From the NCBI RefSeq assembly GCF_000429045.1, contig NZ_AUBC01000015.1:110949-174948 (forward strand): a stretch of DNA of 64,000 nt, in the 5' to 3' direction. Made by a program: the position numbers and the translations under genes. Below, piece after piece: positions 15,944-24,216 of this stretch. This DNA is from Salinarimonas rosea DSM 21201 (GTDB taxonomy: Bacteria > Pseudomonadota > Alphaproteobacteria > Rhizobiales > Beijerinckiaceae). How positions within the stretch are numbered: position 1 is the first letter of the stretch; the number at the start of each line of letters is the position of its first letter. A model generated the notes under the pieces. The model searched no databases, had not been told where the DNA came from, and saw only the letters and a program-made list of their open reading frames with translations.

Positions 15944-16112
15944 GTCATCCCGGACGCCGAAGGCGATCCGGGACCCAGATCCTCCAACGTCGGCTTCGCG
16001 GCGCATGCGCCGCGCTTCTCGACCTAACCGACGTTGCGCGATGCGGCGCATGCGCCGCAAGACTCGCGTCGGCGGATCTGGGTCCCGGACTTGCTTCGCA
16101 ATCCGGGATGAC
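15944..16112. repeat. Inverted repeat of a second family, downstream of coxM
   Basis: GTCATCCCGGACGCCGAAGG with GATCCGGGACCCAGATCC opens the element and its near-perfect inverse closes it (GGATCTGGGTCCCGGACTT and AATCCGGGATGAC). Two copies of GCGGCGCATGCGCCGC lie inside. It fills the 270-bp gap between coxM and coxD. The motif resembles widespread Hyphomicrobiales intergenic repeats and differs in sequence from the other repeats in this window. Confidence 0.75.
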
Positions 16113-16117
16113 AAAGC

Positions 16118-16921
16118 TCAACGCGTCGTCGCGGCCTCCACCGCGCGGCGCGCCATGACGCCCACGAGATGGGCGCGGTATTCCGCGTCCGCGTGGATGT
16201 CGGAGTTCATCATCGACGCGTCGGCAGCCATCCCGGCGAGCGACTTCGCGGAGAAGCGCGTCTTCAGCGCCTCCTCGGCCGCGGTCCAGCGGAACACGCC
16301 GTCGGCGCCCGCCCCGGTCACCGCGACGCGGATCTCCGAGCCGCGCTTGGCCACGAAGACGCCGGCGAGGGCGTAGCGCGACGCGGGGTTGCGGAACTTG
16401 GCGTAGGCCGCCTTCGCCGGCACCGGGAACGAGACCTTGGTGATGATCTCCCCCTCCTCGAGCGCGGTATCGAACATGCCGCGGAAGAAGTCGTCGGCCT
16501 CGATCTTGCGCTTGTTGGTGGTGATCGTCGCGGCGAGCGCGAGGCAGGCGGCCGGGTAGTCCGCGGCGGGGTCGTTGTTGGCGACCGAGCCGCCGATCGT
16601 GCCGCGGGTGCGCACGGCCGGATCGCCGATCATCTCGGCCATCTCGGCGAGGCCCGGGATCGCCTCGCGCACGACGTCGGACGACGCCACCGCCGCGTGC
16701 GTCGTCATCGCGCCGACGACGACGGAGCGGCCCTTGCGCTCGATACCCTGGAGCTCGGCGAGCGCGCCGAGGTCGATCAGGCTCGAGGGCGCGGCGAGAC
16801 GCTGCTTCATCGTCGGCAGCAGGGTGTGGCCGCCGGCCAGGATCTTGGCGTCCTCGGCCTTGGCCAGCATCGACGCCGCCTGTCGCAGGCTCGTCGGCTT
16901 GTGATAGTCGAAGGCGTACAT
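16118..16921 (-). CDS. coxM: CODH-like molybdenum hydroxylase, FAD-binding medium subunit
   Basis: This is a 267-residue flavoprotein subunit of the xanthine oxidase family. FAD-binding motifs are AGGHTLLPTMKQRL near residue 30 and TIGGSVANNDPAADYPAA near 105, followed by the CO_deh_flav_C domain. It passes electrons from the Fe-S subunit to an acceptor. It is the third gene in the order S-L-M, the order of form II clusters, 69 bp after the large-subunit gene. The start MYAFDYHKP at 16921 is standard for the family. Confidence 0.93.
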   Translation of the reverse strand: MYAFDYHKPTSLRQAASMLAKAEDAKILAGGHTLLPTMKQRLAAPSSLIDLGALAELQGIERKGRSVVVGAMTTHAAVASSDVVREAIPGLAEMAEMIGDPAVRTRGTIGGSVANNDPAADYPAACLALAATITTNKRKIEADDFFRGMFDTALEEGEIITKVSFPVPAKAAYAKFRNPASRYALAGVFVAKRGSEIRVAVTGAGADGVFRWTAAEEALKTRFSAKSLAGMAADASMMNSDIHADAEYRAHLVGVMARRAVEAATTR

Positions 16922-16990
16922 GGGTTTTCGTCCTCGCGATGTCGGGCGGGCGGCGCGCCGTGACGGCGCGCCGCGAGGATCAGGTCCGGC

Positions 16991-19354
16991 TCATTCGGCC
17001 GCCATGGCCGGGCGGGCGCGCTGGACCGCGCGCCAGACGGCCTGGGGCGTCGCCGGCATGGCGATCTCCTCGTGGCCGATCGCGTCCGTGACGGCGTTGA
17101 TCACCGCGGGCGGCGCGGCGATCGCGCCGGCCTCGCCGCAGCCCTTGATCCCGAGAGGGTTCGAGGGGCACGGCGTCGAGGTCATGCCGACCTGGAAGGA
17201 CGGCAGGTCGCCCGCGCGCGGCATCTGGTAGTCCTGGTAGCTCGCGGTGACGAGCTGGCCCGACTCGTCGTAGATCGCCCCCTCCATCAGCGCCTGGCCG
17301 ACGCCCTGGGCGATGCCGCCGTGGACCTGGCCCTCGACGATCATCGGGTTGATGACGACGCCGAAATCGTCCACCGCCGTGAAGCGCTCGATCTTCGTGA
17401 TGCCGGTGTCGGGGTCGATCTCGACCTCGCAGATGTGCACGCCGGCCGGGAAGGTGAAGTTGGTGGGGTCGTAGAACGCCCCCTCCTTCAGCCCGGGCTC
17501 CAGGTCCTGGCCGGAGAACTTGTGGGCGACGTAGGCCTGCAGCGCCACCTCGCCGAAGGCGAGCGAACGGTCCGTGCCGGCCACCTTGAAGCGCCCGTCG
17601 GCGAACTCGATGTCGCCTTCCGACGCCTCGAGGGCGTAGGCGGCGACCTTCTTGCCCTTGGCGATGACCTTGTCGATCGCCTTGGTGATCGCCGACATCC
17701 CGACCGCGCCGGAGCGCGAGCCGTAGGTGCCCATGCCGAACTGCACCTTGTCGGTGTCGCCGTGGACGATGTTGACCGTGTCGATCGACACGCCGAGGCG
17801 GTCCGAGACGAGCTGGGCGAAGGTGGTCTCGTGGCCCTGGCCGTGCGAGTGCGAGCCGGTCAGCACCTCGATCGAGCCTGTCGGGTTCACCCGCACCTCG
17901 GCGGATTCCCACAGGCCGACGCCCGCGCCGAGCGAGCCCACCGCCTGCGAGGGGGCGATGCCGCAGGCCTCGATGTAGGACGAGTAGCCCAGCCCGCGCA
18001 GCTTGCCCCGCTTGGCGCTCTCGCGCTTGCGCTTGCCGAAGCCCTTCACGTCGGCGATCTCCATCGCCTTCTCGAGCGAGGCCGCGTAGTCGCCGACGTC
18101 GTAGTTCATGATCACCGGCGTCTGGTGCGGGAAGCGCTTGATGTAGTTCTTCTTGCGGAACTTCGCCGGGTCCATCCCGAGCTGGCGCGCCGTCACCTCG
18201 ACGAGGCGCTCGACGACGTAGGTCGCCTCCGGGCGCCCGGCGCCGCGGTAGGCGTCGACGGGCGCGGTGTTGGTGTAGACGCCGTCGACCTCCGCGTAGA
18301 TCGCCGGGATGTCGTACTGGCCCGACAGGAGCGGCGCGTAGAGGTAGGTCGGCACCGACGACGAGAAGGTCGACAGGTAGGCGCCGAGATTGGCCGTCGT
18401 GTGCACGCGCAGGCCGATGATCTTGGCGTTCTCGTCGACAGCGAGCTCCGCGTGGGTGACGTGGTCGCGCCCGTGGGCATCGGCGAGGAAGGCCTCGGTA
18501 CGGTCCGAGGTCCACTTCACCGGCCGCCCGACCTTCTTCGCCGCCCAGACGCAGACCGTCTCCTCGGCGTAGATGAAGATCTTCGAGCCGAAGCCGCCGC
18601 CGACGTCCGGCGCGATCACGCGCAGCTGGTGCTCCGGGGCGATGCCGATGAAGGCGGAGAGCACGAGGCGCGCCACGTGCGGGTTCTGGCTCGTCGTCCA
18701 GAGCGTGTAGCCGCCGGTCCCGGCGTCGTACTCGCCGATGGCGGCGCGGGTCTCGATCGGGTTGGGGATCAGGCGGTTGTTGGTGATGTCGAGCCGGGTG
18801 ACGTGCGCCGCCCGGGCGAAGGCGGCCTCGGTCGCGTCCTTCTCCCCGAGATGCCACTCGTAGACGAGATTGTCGGGCGCCTCGTCGTGCACGACGGCGC
18901 CGGCGCCCTTCGCCTTGGCCGTGTCGACCACCGCGGCGAGCGGCTCGTAGTCGACCTCGACCCTCTCCGCGGCGTCGCGCGCCTGGGCGAACGTCTCGGC
19001 GATCACCACGGCCACGTGGTCGCCCACGTAGCGCACCTTGCCCTGGGCGAGCGCCGGGTGCGGGCCCGCCTTCATCGGCGTGCCGTCCTTGGAATGGATC
19101 ATCCAGCCGCAGATCAGGCCGCCGATCTTGTCGGCCGCGAGGTCGTCGCCGGTCAGGATCGCGACGACGCCCGGCATCGCGGAGGCGGCGGACGTGTCGA
19201 TCGAGCGGATCCGCGCATGGGCGTGCGGCGAGCGCACGAAGGCGGCGTGGGTCTGTCCGGGCCGGGCGAGATCGTCCGTGTAGCGGCCCTGGCCGGTGAT
19301 GAACCGCTGGTCTTCCTTGCGGCGCACGGGCGCGCCGATACCGGTACCCGTCAT
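16991..19354 (-). CDS. coxL: Form II CO dehydrogenase-like molybdenum hydroxylase, large subunit
   Basis: This 787-residue Mo-binding catalytic subunit starts [21 protein letters not shown]. Near residue 370 it has AYRGAGR, the form II active-site motif, rather than the AYXCSFR loop of true (form I) CO dehydrogenase whose Cys holds copper. GGGFGSK near 240 and [13 protein letters not shown] near 735, with its Glu, are the cofactor and active-site segments of the family. Form II enzymes may oxidise CO poorly or act on other substrates, so the physiological substrate is open. The ATG at 19354 follows GGAGGA; upstream in-frame codons lack this. Maturation genes follow in the same direction. Confidence 0.93.
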   Translation of the reverse strand: MTGTGIGAPVRRKEDQRFITGQGRYTDDLARPGQTHAAFVRSPHAHARIRSIDTSAASAMPGVVAILTGDDLAADKIGGLICGWMIHSKDGTPMKAGPHPALAQGKVRYVGDHVAVVIAETFAQARDAAERVEVDYEPLAAVVDTAKAKGAGAVVHDEAPDNLVYEWHLGEKDATEAAFARAAHVTRLDITNNRLIPNPIETRAAIGEYDAGTGGYTLWTTSQNPHVARLVLSAFIGIAPEHQLRVIAPDVGGGFGSKIFIYAEETVCVWAAKKVGRPVKWTSDRTEAFLADAHGRDHVTHAELAVDENAKIIGLRVHTTANLGAYLSTFSSSVPTYLYAPLLSGQYDIPAIYAEVDGVYTNTAPVDAYRGAGRPEATYVVERLVEVTARQLGMDPAKFRKKNYIKRFPHQTPVIMNYDVGDYAASLEKAMEIADVKGFGKRKRESAKRGKLRGLGYSSYIEACGIAPSQAVGSLGAGVGLWESAEVRVNPTGSIEVLTGSHSHGQGHETTFAQLVSDRLGVSIDTVNIVHGDTDKVQFGMGTYGSRSGAVGMSAITKAIDKVIAKGKKVAAYALEASEGDIEFADGRFKVAGTDRSLAFGEVALQAYVAHKFSGQDLEPGLKEGAFYDPTNFTFPAGVHICEVEIDPDTGITKIERFTAVDDFGVVINPMIVEGQVHGGIAQGVGQALMEGAIYDESGQLVTASYQDYQMPRAGDLPSFQVGMTSTPCPSNPLGIKGCGEAGAIAAPPAVINAVTDAIGHEEIAMPATPQAVWRAVQRARPAMAAE

Positions 19355-19481
19355 GGCGTTTGTCCTCCGGGGACGCCTCTTTATCGGGCGTTTCTCCAAG
19401 TCGTGCATGAAAAGGATGGCGGAGCCGCGCAGTGTCGGCGCGATCGAGATGAGCTCCGGAAGTCGGGGCCGGCGCCCGGCG

Positions 19482-19976
<495 letters not shown>

Positions 19977-20206
19977 GGGTGTTGTTCCTCCTCTCATCCG
20001 GCACGTGGGCCGGCTCGGCCGCGCGGCGGGCGCCGTCGGCTCTCGTTGGACGACGAGCGGGGCCGGCCTCGGCTCTCGCGAAGCGCCACCTTCGAATGCG
20101 TCGAATTCGAGTGTGAACCGCGCGAAATCGCCGGTCAAGCGCCGTTCCGCTCGACGAAAGGACGAGTTCCGCGGCTCATCCCGCGCGTTTCGGAACAACC
20201 GGACGC

Positions 20207-20761
20207 CTAGCCGGCCATGGTCTTGACCATCGCGACGGCGTCGGGGCCGTAGCTCGCGAGCGCGCCCGCGCTCCCGCCCGGGCCGATCGGCTGCGGCCGG
20301 AAGCCGCGACGCGACCAGAAGCGTTCCTTGCCCGACACCGCAACGAGGCACAGGCGCGCGACGCACCCGCGCGCGGTCCGCTCGACGTGCGCGATCGCAG
20401 GCTCCGCCAGGCCCCGGCCGCGCAGCTCCGGTGCGATCACGAGATCGTGAATCTGGACGGCGTCGGGCGCCTCGGGAAGCCGTCCGATCAGCGTGTCGAG
20501 CGCCGGCGGGCCGCTGGACCTCCACGGATGCGCGACCAGGTAGCCGGCGACGCGCCCCGCATCGTCGAGGACGAGGCACAGGTCCGGCGCCAGCGCGCGG
20601 CGCTCGGCGAAGACCTCCGGCCGCTCCGGGAAGGTCGGGTGCACCCGCGCGGCGAGCGCCGTCACGGCCGGCAGGTCCGCGTCGCGCATGGGGCGCCAGA
20701 ACGCCGCCTCCTCCCGAGCCGCCTCCTCCGGGACCTCCGCCCCCCCGATCCGCTCCGCCAT
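20207..20761 (-). CDS. GNAT-family acetyltransferase
   Basis: This 184-residue protein has the GNAT fold: [21 protein letters not shown] at the N-terminus, [18 protein letters not shown] near residue 70 and the acetyl-CoA pyrophosphate loop [20 protein letters not shown] near 113. It ends with the FWSRRGFRP segment. The acceptor substrate is unknown. It is divergent from the hydrolase gene at 20,875. The ATG at 20761 has no strong ribosome site, so the start is moderately sure. Confidence 0.85.
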   Translation of the reverse strand: MAERIGGAEVPEEAAREEAAFWRPMRDADLPAVTALAARVHPTFPERPEVFAERRALAPDLCLVLDDAGRVAGYLVAHPWRSSGPPALDTLIGRLPEAPDAVQIHDLVIAPELRGRGLAEPAIAHVERTARGCVARLCLVAVSGKERFWSRRGFRPQPIGPGGSAGALASYGPDAVAMVKTMAG

Positions 20762-20874
20762 CACACAGATCCCGTCTCGCGACCCCGCGTCTTCGCCTCG
20801 CGGGTCACCTGCCCTATGGTGCGCCGGCGCGCCGCGCAAGAGAGGCCGCGCGCGAGCCGGAGGAGAGCTGCGCC

Positions 20875-21657
20875 ATGACCATCGTCGTCGACGGGATCCG
20901 ATTCAACGTGCGCCTCGACGGTCCCGAGACCGCACCGGTCCTGATGCTCTCGAACTCGCTCTCGTCGAACCTGACGATGTGGGAGCCGCAGATGGAGGCG
21001 CTCACGCGCCGCTGGCGTGTCCTGCGCTACGATCAGCGCGGGCACGGTGCGACGCAGGTCTCGCCGCGGCCCTTCACGATCGATCGCCTGGCGGACGACG
21101 CGGTCGGCATCCTCGACGCGCTGGGGGTCGCCAAGGTGCATTTCTGCGGCGTGTCGATGGGCGGCATGACCGGCATGAGCCTGCTGCGCCGGCACCGGGA
21201 GCGCGTGGACCGCGCCGTCCTCGCCAACACCGCCGCGCAGATGCCCCCGCCGGACCTGTGGAACCAGCGCATCCGCACCGTCCGCGCCGGCGGCATGGAG
21301 GCCGTCGTCGATGCCACCGTCGAGCGCTGGCTCACCGCCGGCTTCCGCGCGTCCTCCCCGGAGGCGGTGGCGTCGATCCGCGCCATGATCCTCTCGACCC
21401 CCGTCGAGGGCTACGCCGCCTGCTGCGCCGCGATCCGCGACATGGACCAGCGCGAATCGATCCGCGCGATCTCGAACCCGGTCCTCGTGATCGTCGGTGC
21501 CCACGACCCGGCGACGACGCCGCAGGCGGGCGCGATCGTCGAGGCCGCCATCCCCGGCGCCCGCGCCGTGACGCTCGACGGCGCGCACCTCACCAACATC
21601 GAGCAGCCGGAGGCTTTCTCGCGGGCGGTGACGGACTTCCTCGTCGCGATGCCGTGA
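20875..21657 (+). CDS. pcaD: Alpha/beta hydrolase, 3-oxoadipate enol-lactonase-like
   Basis: This 260-residue alpha/beta hydrolase has LSNSLSSNLTMWEPQ near residue 25 (the PcaD oxyanion region), RYDQRGHGAT near 55, the nucleophile elbow GVSMGGMTGM near 94, the acid in VGAHDPATTPQ near 210 and the His in GAHLTNIEQP near 238. These match 3-oxoadipate enol-lactonases of the protocatechuate pathway. No other beta-ketoadipate genes are nearby, so a related lactonase or esterase role remains possible. ATG 20875 follows AGGAGAGCTGCGCC. Confidence 0.8.
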   Translation: MTIVVDGIRFNVRLDGPETAPVLMLSNSLSSNLTMWEPQMEALTRRWRVLRYDQRGHGATQVSPRPFTIDRLADDAVGILDALGVAKVHFCGVSMGGMTGMSLLRRHRERVDRAVLANTAAQMPPPDLWNQRIRTVRAGGMEAVVDATVERWLTAGFRASSPEAVASIRAMILSTPVEGYAACCAAIRDMDQRESIRAISNPVLVIVGAHDPATTPQAGAIVEAAIPGARAVTLDGAHLTNIEQPEAFSRAVTDFLVAMP

Positions 21658-21744
21658 GCCTCTCCGCTTGGCGGCACGGGCGCGGGGCCCTAGTGTCGCC
21701 CGGCCCCGTGTCGCCTCGCCTCCCCCGAACGGACCCCTCCCGCG

Positions 21745-24159
21745 ATGCCCGCCACCACCGACCCGCGCAAGAGCGACCCCCGACTGCCCGTCCTCGCCGC
21801 GCTCGAGAAGAAGCTCCTGTGGCTCTCCACCTGGACGGTCCACAACGCCAACCACCTGCGCGAGAGCGCGGACGGGCTGAAGGTGGGCGGGCATCAGGCG
21901 TCGTCCGCCTCGCTCGCCACCATCATGACGGCGCTCTACTTCGCGGCGCTGCGCCCGCAGGACCGGGTGGCGGTCAAGCCGCACGCGAGCCCGGTCTTCC
22001 ACGCCATCCAGTACCTGCTGGGCAACCAGACCCGCGAGAAGCTCGAGGCGTTTCGCGGCTACAAGGGCGCGCAGTCCTACCCCTCGCGCACCAAGGACGG
22101 CGACGACGTCGACTTCTCCACCGGCTCGGTCGGGCTCGGCGTCGCGCAGACCCTGTTCGCCTCGCTGGCGCAGGACTACGTCCGCGCCCACGGCTGGGCC
22201 GCTGACCGGCCCGAGGGCCGCATGATCGCCCTCGTGGGCGATGCGGAGATGGACGAGGGCAACATCTTCGAGGCGCTGCTGGAGGGCTGGAAGCAGGGCG
22301 TCCGCAATACCTGGTGGATCGTCGACTACAACCGCCAGAGCCTCGACGCCGTCATCCGCGAGGGCCTCTACGCCCGCTTCGAGGCGCTGTTCCGCGCCTT
22401 CGGCTGGGAGGTGGTGACGCTGAAGTACGGCTCGCTGCTGGAGGAGGCCTTCCGCGAGCCCGGCGGCGAGCGGCTGCGGGCGTGGATCGACACCTGCCCG
22501 AACCAGCTCTACGCGGCCCTGACCTTCCAGGGCGGCGCGGCCTGGCGCAAGCGCCTGATGGACGATCTCGGCGACCAGGGCGAGGTCGGGGCGCTGATCG
22601 AGCGGCGCGACGACGCCGCGCTCGGCCGGCTGATGACGAACCTCGCCGGCCACGACCTCCCGACCCTGCTCGAGGCCTTCGAGGGCATCGACCACGATCG
22701 ACCCGTCGTCTTCATCGCCTACACGATCAAGGGCTTCGGCCTGCCGCTCGCCGGCCACAAGGACAATCACGCGGGCCTGCTCACGCCCAAGCAGATGGAG
22801 GGCTTCCGGGCGCAGATGAGCATCCGCGACGGCCGCGAGTGGGAGCCGTTCGAGGGGCTCGACCTGCCGGAGGCCGAGCTGCGCGACTTCCTCGCCCGCG
22901 TGCCCTTCGCGGCCGAGGGGCGGCGCCGGCTCTCCGCGCCCGCGATCCCCGTGCCCGAGACGCTCGCGGCGCCGCGCCAGGAGACGCTCTCGACCCAGGC
23001 GGGCTTCGGGCTCGTCCTCAACGAGCTGGCGCGATCCGACACGCCGCTCGCCCGGCGCATCGTCACCACCTCGCCGGACGTGACCGTCTCGACCAACCTC
23101 GGGCCGTGGGTGAACCGCCGCGGGCTCTTCGCCCGCGAGGCGCTCGCCGACACGTTCAAGGCCGAGCGCATCCCCTCGACCTTCACCTGGGACTACGGGC
23201 CCGGCGGCCAGCACATCGAGCTCGGCATCGCCGAGATGAACCTGTTCATCCTGCTCTCGGCGCTCGGGCTTTCGCACTCCCTCTTCGGCGAGCGGCTGAT
23301 CCCCGTCGGCACGCTCTACGATCCGTTCATCGCCCGCGGCCTCGATGCCCTGAACTACGCCTGCTACCAGGACGCCCGCTTCATCCTCGCGGCGACCCCG
23401 TCGGGCGTGACGCTGGCGCCGGAGGGCGGCGCGCACCAGTCGATCTCCTCGCCGCTGATCGGCCTCGCGCAGGACGGCCTCGCCTCGTTCGAGCCCGCCT
23501 TCGTCGACGAGCTCGCCGAGATCATGCGCTTCGCCTTCGCCTACGTGCAGCGCGACGGCGACGCCGAGCCCGACGAGCGCACCTGGCTGCGCGACGCCAC
23601 CGGCGGCTCGGTCTACCTGCGGCTCACCACGCGGGCGATCGAGCAGCCGCGGCGCACGATGACGCCGCAGCTCGCCCAGGGCATCGTCGACGGCGCCTAC
23701 TGGCTGCGCGAGCCCGGCCCGAACGCGCAGATCGTCGTGGCCTATGCGGGTGCTGTGGCACCGGAGGCGATCGAGGCGGTGGGGCTGATGGCCGAGGACC
23801 GGCGCGATGTCGGCCTCCTCGCGGTGACCTCGGCGGATCGGCTCAACGCCGGCTGGACGGCGGCGCAGCGCGCCCGCGAGGCCGGGCAGGTCCATGCGCT
23901 CGCGCACATCGAGCGGCTGATGGAGGCGGTGCCGGCGCATTGCGGCCTCGTCACCGTGCTCGACGGCCACCCGGCGACGCTCGCCTGGCTCGGCGCGGTG
24001 GCCGGGCACCGCACGCGCTCGCTCGGCGTCGAGCATTTCGGCCAGACGGGCACCCTCGCCGACCTCTACCGCCACTACGGCATCGACGCGCAGGGCATCG
24101 TCCAGGCCGCCCAGGCGGTCGCGCCGGGTCGCCCGATCCGGCACCTGAAGGCGATCTGA
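21745..24159 (+). CDS. Thiamine-diphosphate enzyme, homodimeric pyruvate dehydrogenase E1/transketolase-like
   Basis: This 804-residue cytoplasmic enzyme has the layout of transketolase and of AceE-type E1. The N-terminal domain has SADGLKVGGHQASSASLA and the ThDP motif GDAEMDEGN near residue 166 ending in YNRQSLD. The central pyrimidine-binding domain has GIAEMNLFILLSALGLS near 495, and there is a C-terminal transketolase domain. AceE proteins are about 890 residues, so this one is shorter at the N-terminus. No E2 or E3 genes or lipoyl domain are nearby, so function as a pyruvate dehydrogenase is uncertain. It stands alone between the PcaD-like gene and a convergent P-type ATPase. Confidence 0.75.
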   Translation: MPATTDPRKSDPRLPVLAALEKKLLWLSTWTVHNANHLRESADGLKVGGHQASSASLATIMTALYFAALRPQDRVAVKPHASPVFHAIQYLLGNQTREKLEAFRGYKGAQSYPSRTKDGDDVDFSTGSVGLGVAQTLFASLAQDYVRAHGWAADRPEGRMIALVGDAEMDEGNIFEALLEGWKQGVRNTWWIVDYNRQSLDAVIREGLYARFEALFRAFGWEVVTLKYGSLLEEAFREPGGERLRAWIDTCPNQLYAALTFQGGAAWRKRLMDDLGDQGEVGALIERRDDAALGRLMTNLAGHDLPTLLEAFEGIDHDRPVVFIAYTIKGFGLPLAGHKDNHAGLLTPKQMEGFRAQMSIRDGREWEPFEGLDLPEAELRDFLARVPFAAEGRRRLSAPAIPVPETLAAPRQETLSTQAGFGLVLNELARSDTPLARRIVTTSPDVTVSTNLGPWVNRRGLFAREALADTFKAERIPSTFTWDYGPGGQHIELGIAEMNLFILLSALGLSHSLFGERLIPVGTLYDPFIARGLDALNYACYQDARFILAATPSGVTLAPEGGAHQSISSPLIGLAQDGLASFEPAFVDELAEIMRFAFAYVQRDGDAEPDERTWLRDATGGSVYLRLTTRAIEQPRRTMTPQLAQGIVDGAYWLREPGPNAQIVVAYAGAVAPEAIEAVGLMAEDRRDVGLLAVTSADRLNAGWTAAQRAREAGQVHALAHIERLMEAVPAHCGLVTVLDGHPATLAWLGAVAGHRTRSLGVEHFGQTGTLADLYRHYGIDAQGIVQAAQAVAPGRPIRHLKAI

Positions 24160-24167
24160 AGCGTCGC

Positions 24168-24188
24168 GTCCTCCCCGGAGGGGAGGAC
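24168..24188. terminator. Palindromic hairpin between convergent genes
   Basis: GTCCTCCCC and GGGGAGGAC flank GGA in a perfect 9-bp stem, 9 bp after the E1-like gene and 28 bp before the end of the convergent ATPase gene. It lacks a T run, resembles the short REP-like palindromes of this genome and may act as a bidirectional 3' end. Confidence 0.5.
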
Positions 24189-24216
24189 ACCGCGCGAAGC
24201 GCGGGCGGTGGGGCCG

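Noticed and set aside
20761..24144. Minus-strand open frame of over 1,100 codons opposite the PcaD-like and E1-like genes
   Set aside because: It is antisense to two clear genes. Its translation is Arg/Ala/Gly-rich without motifs. High GC removes stop codons and makes such shadows common here.
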